From Anabas testudineus (taxonomy: Eukaryota; Chordata; Actinopteri; Anabantiformes; Anabantidae): a stretch of 64,000 nucleotides of DNA. The stretch spans positions 12,636,967 through 12,700,966 of the forward strand of contig NC_046627.1 of assembly GCF_900324465.2 (NCBI RefSeq). Direction: 5' to 3'. A program made the translations under genes and the position numbers. The notes under the pieces were generated by a model that searched no databases, was not told where the DNA came from, and saw only the letters and a program-made list of their open reading frames with translations. Positions 60,788-64,000 of this stretch are shown piece by piece (the first letter of the stretch is position 1; every line of letters begins with the position of its first letter).

Positions 60788-62869
60788 TTAAACCAACTTT
60801 TGAATTTCACTTTGCATCTTACTTCTTTTCTTTTCCGTGTATGAAGAAGATGTTGAAGACCTCCATCCTCTTGTGACTTTCTACAAACTGAAATGACAAA
60901 GAATTGAAGCTGACGTTAGAACAAGGAAATAAATGAGCATTAAATACTTAGTGACAGCTGAACTAGTTTAACTTAATCTTGACTTGCTCTGATACCTTCT
61001 TATTAAAAAAGCTGCTCAAGCATAAGCATCATTATCATTATGAATCTCAGCAGACAGGAGTAATGCAAGAAGGAACATGAGTGCATGTTTAAATATGCAT
61101 AAATAATGTTAAATAAAACAGATTTGGGAAAACCTGCAACACATTCGAATGCTTAACGTATATATATATATATATATATATTTGTTATTTTTACATTTAA
61201 CAACTATCCGTGTCTCTCTGGTCTGGTTGATGTTTCTCTGTTGGACTCTACAGATGATGTTGTTGCTGTGTCTCTTCTCCACAGTCACTCTGCTGCTGAC
61301 AGTATAGAGGTCATCAGGACCTCTGACTGTCTCTGTAGGTCCAGCAGAGAGGATCTTTCCCTCAGCGTCCAGCCACAACAGCTCAGGCTCTGGATACCAG
61401 CCTTTAGACTCACACTGTAGAACCAGTCTTCCACTAGTATCTGAAATAACCTCTATGGACGGTGTAGAGACAGAACCTGGTGGCAGGAGAGGAAACAAAT
61501 CCCAGTGACTCGTGGACGGAGCATTTTCATCTATACACAATCTGATTTATGTTATCAGTAACATTTAAGAGTAATTATTTATTTTACAAAGTATTTTGGA
61601 CTATTTAACACTAACATTTCAATGTAATGTGACACTTCACCACAATTAGAGTGTGATTTAAAAACTCCTTTACTCCTTCATGTTTATACTGTACTAATAC
61701 ATATATACAGTACATAAATATACACAGTATAAAATCGTGCCCTTTTTGGCCACAGTCTTCCTGACGAGCAGGAACAACCTGACTGATTTGTGTACATGTG
61801 AACCTCATTAAATCATTCGTCTATTTGTATTAAACTTGTTTGACTATCTGTCTGTGGATCAGTTCCTGCTGTTTTTTCCACCTCTGCCTGTGGCTGCTCT
61901 TCCTCTTCTTTGATCGTCTGTTCAGTTAAGTTGTTGTCGTTCTACCTGTTCACCTGTGTTTTGATCCCTTCATGATCCATCACAGTAATAAATACATGAA
62001 CTTCACTACATGTAGACTTGTTAAGCTACAGAATACTACATATTTATCCACTTACCTACAATTAGCTCAACAAATGACTCTTGACCAAGTGCAGGGATGA
62101 GACATCGATATGTTCCCTTGTCAGAGAGTCTCACTCTGGACAGTTTCAGTGAGACGTCTCCGTGCTTCAGTTTGTTGATGAACAGTGATGTTCTTCCCGT
62201 GTAAGACGGCTGTTTGAAATCCAGGACCTCTTTGTTTCTCCACATGTGGACGAAGCCTGGGCTCAGGTCAGTTCTTCCCCACTCCACGACCATGTCTGTA
62301 GCATCCACAGGAGTTTCCAGGTAACACGGTAAAACAGCTGATTCGCCAACTGTTGATACTATTTGCTGAGTCGGATCAACCTGGGTCTCACCTGTGAAAT
62401 AATACATCTGTATTTTAATTCAGTACTGATTTAGAAAACTGATTCCAAGGTTTGCCAAACAACAAACGTGTTTGAGAAAATTCAGTACCAATAAAAAGTA
62501 ATCAACCCCTTGAATGTTTCATTCTTTTTATTGACATTATAAATTAATAACGTAATGCTTTTCTAAGCAGTCATATGTTTACACTGATCTGTTCTTCTTT
62601 CTGTGGGTTGGTTAATACACGTCTTCTCTTTTTCTTCACATTTTCTTCCTGTTTTACTCAACTCAGTTCTTACTCAAGTTACTCAGTTAAGCCTGTTCTA
62701 TCTCACAGCACAGTAATAATTGGCCTTAAAACTACTCTTGAGTCACTATTGTTACTCTATACTTCTACTGTACCTCCGTGAATTTACCTCTGCACAAGAT
62801 GAAGAGAAGTGCACTGAAGACAGTGACTCCACATTTAAAGAGCCGGCCGTTCTTCTGATAATGCATCAT
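60788..62869 (-). CDS. A7: IgV-IgC gene lacking its transmembrane exon (predicted secreted)
   Basis: Leader 62788-62869, IgV 62056-62391 (336 nt, two residues shorter than A1: RNKEVLDFKQ), IgC 61195-61476. Beyond the IgC donor, a TA repeat (61159-61182) replaces the transmembrane exon and most of its flanking introns. The old tail exon (60788-60887) survives, but Trp is now TAG in its normal frame. Splicing IgC to it would enter a different frame. Reading through the IgC donor gives a short tail ending in a stop at 61109. Either way no membrane anchor is encoded. IgV and IgC cysteines are intact. The promoter exon is expected beyond the right edge; intron 1 carries an L2-like LINE end. Confidence 0.75.
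61159..61182. repeat. TA repeat at the A7 deletion joint
   Basis: An uninterrupted TA run sits exactly where about 170 bases present in A1 (7323-7490, with the transmembrane exon) are missing. Confidence 0.9.
62487..62560 (-). mobile_element. Stub of the short Tc1-like transposon in A7
   Basis: Only the outer end (CAGTACCAATAAAAAGTAAT) and a little interior remain at the position of 11904-12445 in A1. Confidence 0.5.
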
Positions 62870-62966
62870 GCAGGTCTGAAAATAAAGCAGTAAAAACAAG
62901 TGATGGGTTACTTTCCTACTCATATACCAGCTAGTTTTGATAAATCCAGTCTCACTCCTCTCTGAA

Positions 62967-63967
62967 TTTCAGTACCTCGTATCATGAAAACTACAGCTGG
63001 GGGCAGAGCTTTTTCTTACAAAGCCCCAAAGTTATGGAATAGCTTCCAAATAGGGTTCGGGACTCAGACACAGTCTCAGTATTTAAGTCAAGGCTGAAAA
63101 CCTATTTATTTATTTAGTCAAGCATTTTGTAAATAGATCTGGGAAGGACTCATGGACGTAGAGCATTATGGTGAACTGGTATGTTTAGATGCTGTCTTCC
63201 CAACTCTCACTGATCACTCAGGTTTGTTGATGGTGAAGTGATTGGTTGCTCTACATCCCAGGGAGCCCTCATGTCTGTGTTTCCTTCTGGCTCACCCTTT
63301 TAGTTAGGCTGTCATAGTTAGTTCTGTCGGAGTCCCTGGTGCACTATTCTACATATACATTCACCTCAAACTTTATCCGACTGTGAATACAACTAAATGC
63401 CATCTCTCTACACCTCATTCCACCCTCTGCCCTCTGGACCTGTCTGACTTGTCCTGGTGCCCCACTTCTGGTCAGAGATCTCGTCACTTGGATCCACCGT
63501 TTGCCCTATGGGATGCGTGTGGGGTTGGTCACACACTACTATGAAGTCGGTCTTGGCCTCGGCGGACGTCGGAAGCCGTTTCTAGGAGGTCTTGATTCAA
63601 CGCTCGATAGTCCAGGACTGGAACAAGTCTGCCTGCAATAACTAACTGGACTCCACATTAACTTAAAGACATTAACTGTTATATTGGACTCCCTGCTGCC
63701 TACACAGCATGTAATCACCCATATGAGGATGGGTTCTCTATTGAGTCTGGTTCCTCTCAAGGTTTCTTCCTGTTGCCTTCTCAGGGAGTTTTTCTTGCCA
63801 CCGTCGCCCTCGGCTTGCTCATCAGGGACAATCTGATTATTATTATTCATACACATTCACTGTTCATGTACTGTTCTTTGGTTGTGTAAAGCTGCTTTGC
63901 GACAATGTCAATTGTAAAAAGCACTCTACAAATAAAATAAAACTGAATTAAATTGAATTGAATTGAA
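62967..63967 (+). mobile_element. L2-like LINE 3' end inserted in A7 intron 1
   Basis: The + strand opens in the last codons of a LINE reverse-transcriptase ORF (PNRVRDSDTVSVFKSRLKTY, then a stop). A 3' UTR follows, ending GCTGCTTTGCGACAATGTCA-like sequence and TTGAATTGAATTGAA repeats, as in fish L2/Rex1-type elements. It is 5' truncated. A1, A4 and A5 show the empty site (CTCTCTGAA/CATGTCACAC), which places both ends. Confidence 0.8.
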
Positions 63968-64000
63968 CATGTCACACATTTCAAAATATTTACTAATTCA

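Overview
The window looks like teleost fish nuclear DNA. It is AT-rich, with intron-split vertebrate immunoglobulin-superfamily exons bounded by GT-AG sites, fish-type Tc1/mariner and hAT remnants, an RTE-clade LINE, an L2-like LINE 3' end with TTGAAT-type tail repeats, and a Penelope-like GIY-YIG fragment. The species cannot be fixed from the sequence.

The window is a tandem array of butyrophilin/B7-like cell-surface genes in two classes. Class P (+ strand; P1 1789-3869, P2 26098-29882, P3 34210-36297) encodes small type I proteins: leader, one IgV domain, short stalk, transmembrane segment and a very short tail. Class A (- strand; seven units) encodes leader, IgV, IgC, transmembrane segment and a roughly 30-residue tail, expressed from a separate CpG-rich 5' non-coding exon. 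Left to right the order is P1, A1, A2, A3, P2, P3, A4, A5, A6, A7. P1/A1 and P3/A4 are convergent pairs.

State of the copies: P1, P2, P3, A1, A4 and A5 have open, phase-consistent exon sets. A7 has lost its transmembrane exon and is predicted to be secreted. A2 and A6 share a deletion that removed most of the IgV exon and fused the rest to a DNA transposon. A3 has lost IgV, leader and promoter, with a Tc1 element at the break.

The array grew by several duplications. A block of about 13-14 kb (P1+A1) recurs about 32.4 kb to the right (P3+A4), including the same RTE LINE with the same two lesions. A4 onward also carries an 11.5-kb tandem repeat (A5 and A7 units), and A2/A6 match at an offset of about 39.7 kb. 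P2 has a leader and promoter almost identical to P1/P3 but a very different body, so it looks like a promoter-leader graft or a 5'-limited gene conversion.

No B30.2 domain, ITIM, or charged transmembrane residue was seen in either class. This fits ligand-like, decoy or co-stimulatory roles better than self-contained signalling receptors, but function is inferred from family resemblance only. No tRNA, rRNA or CRISPR was seen.
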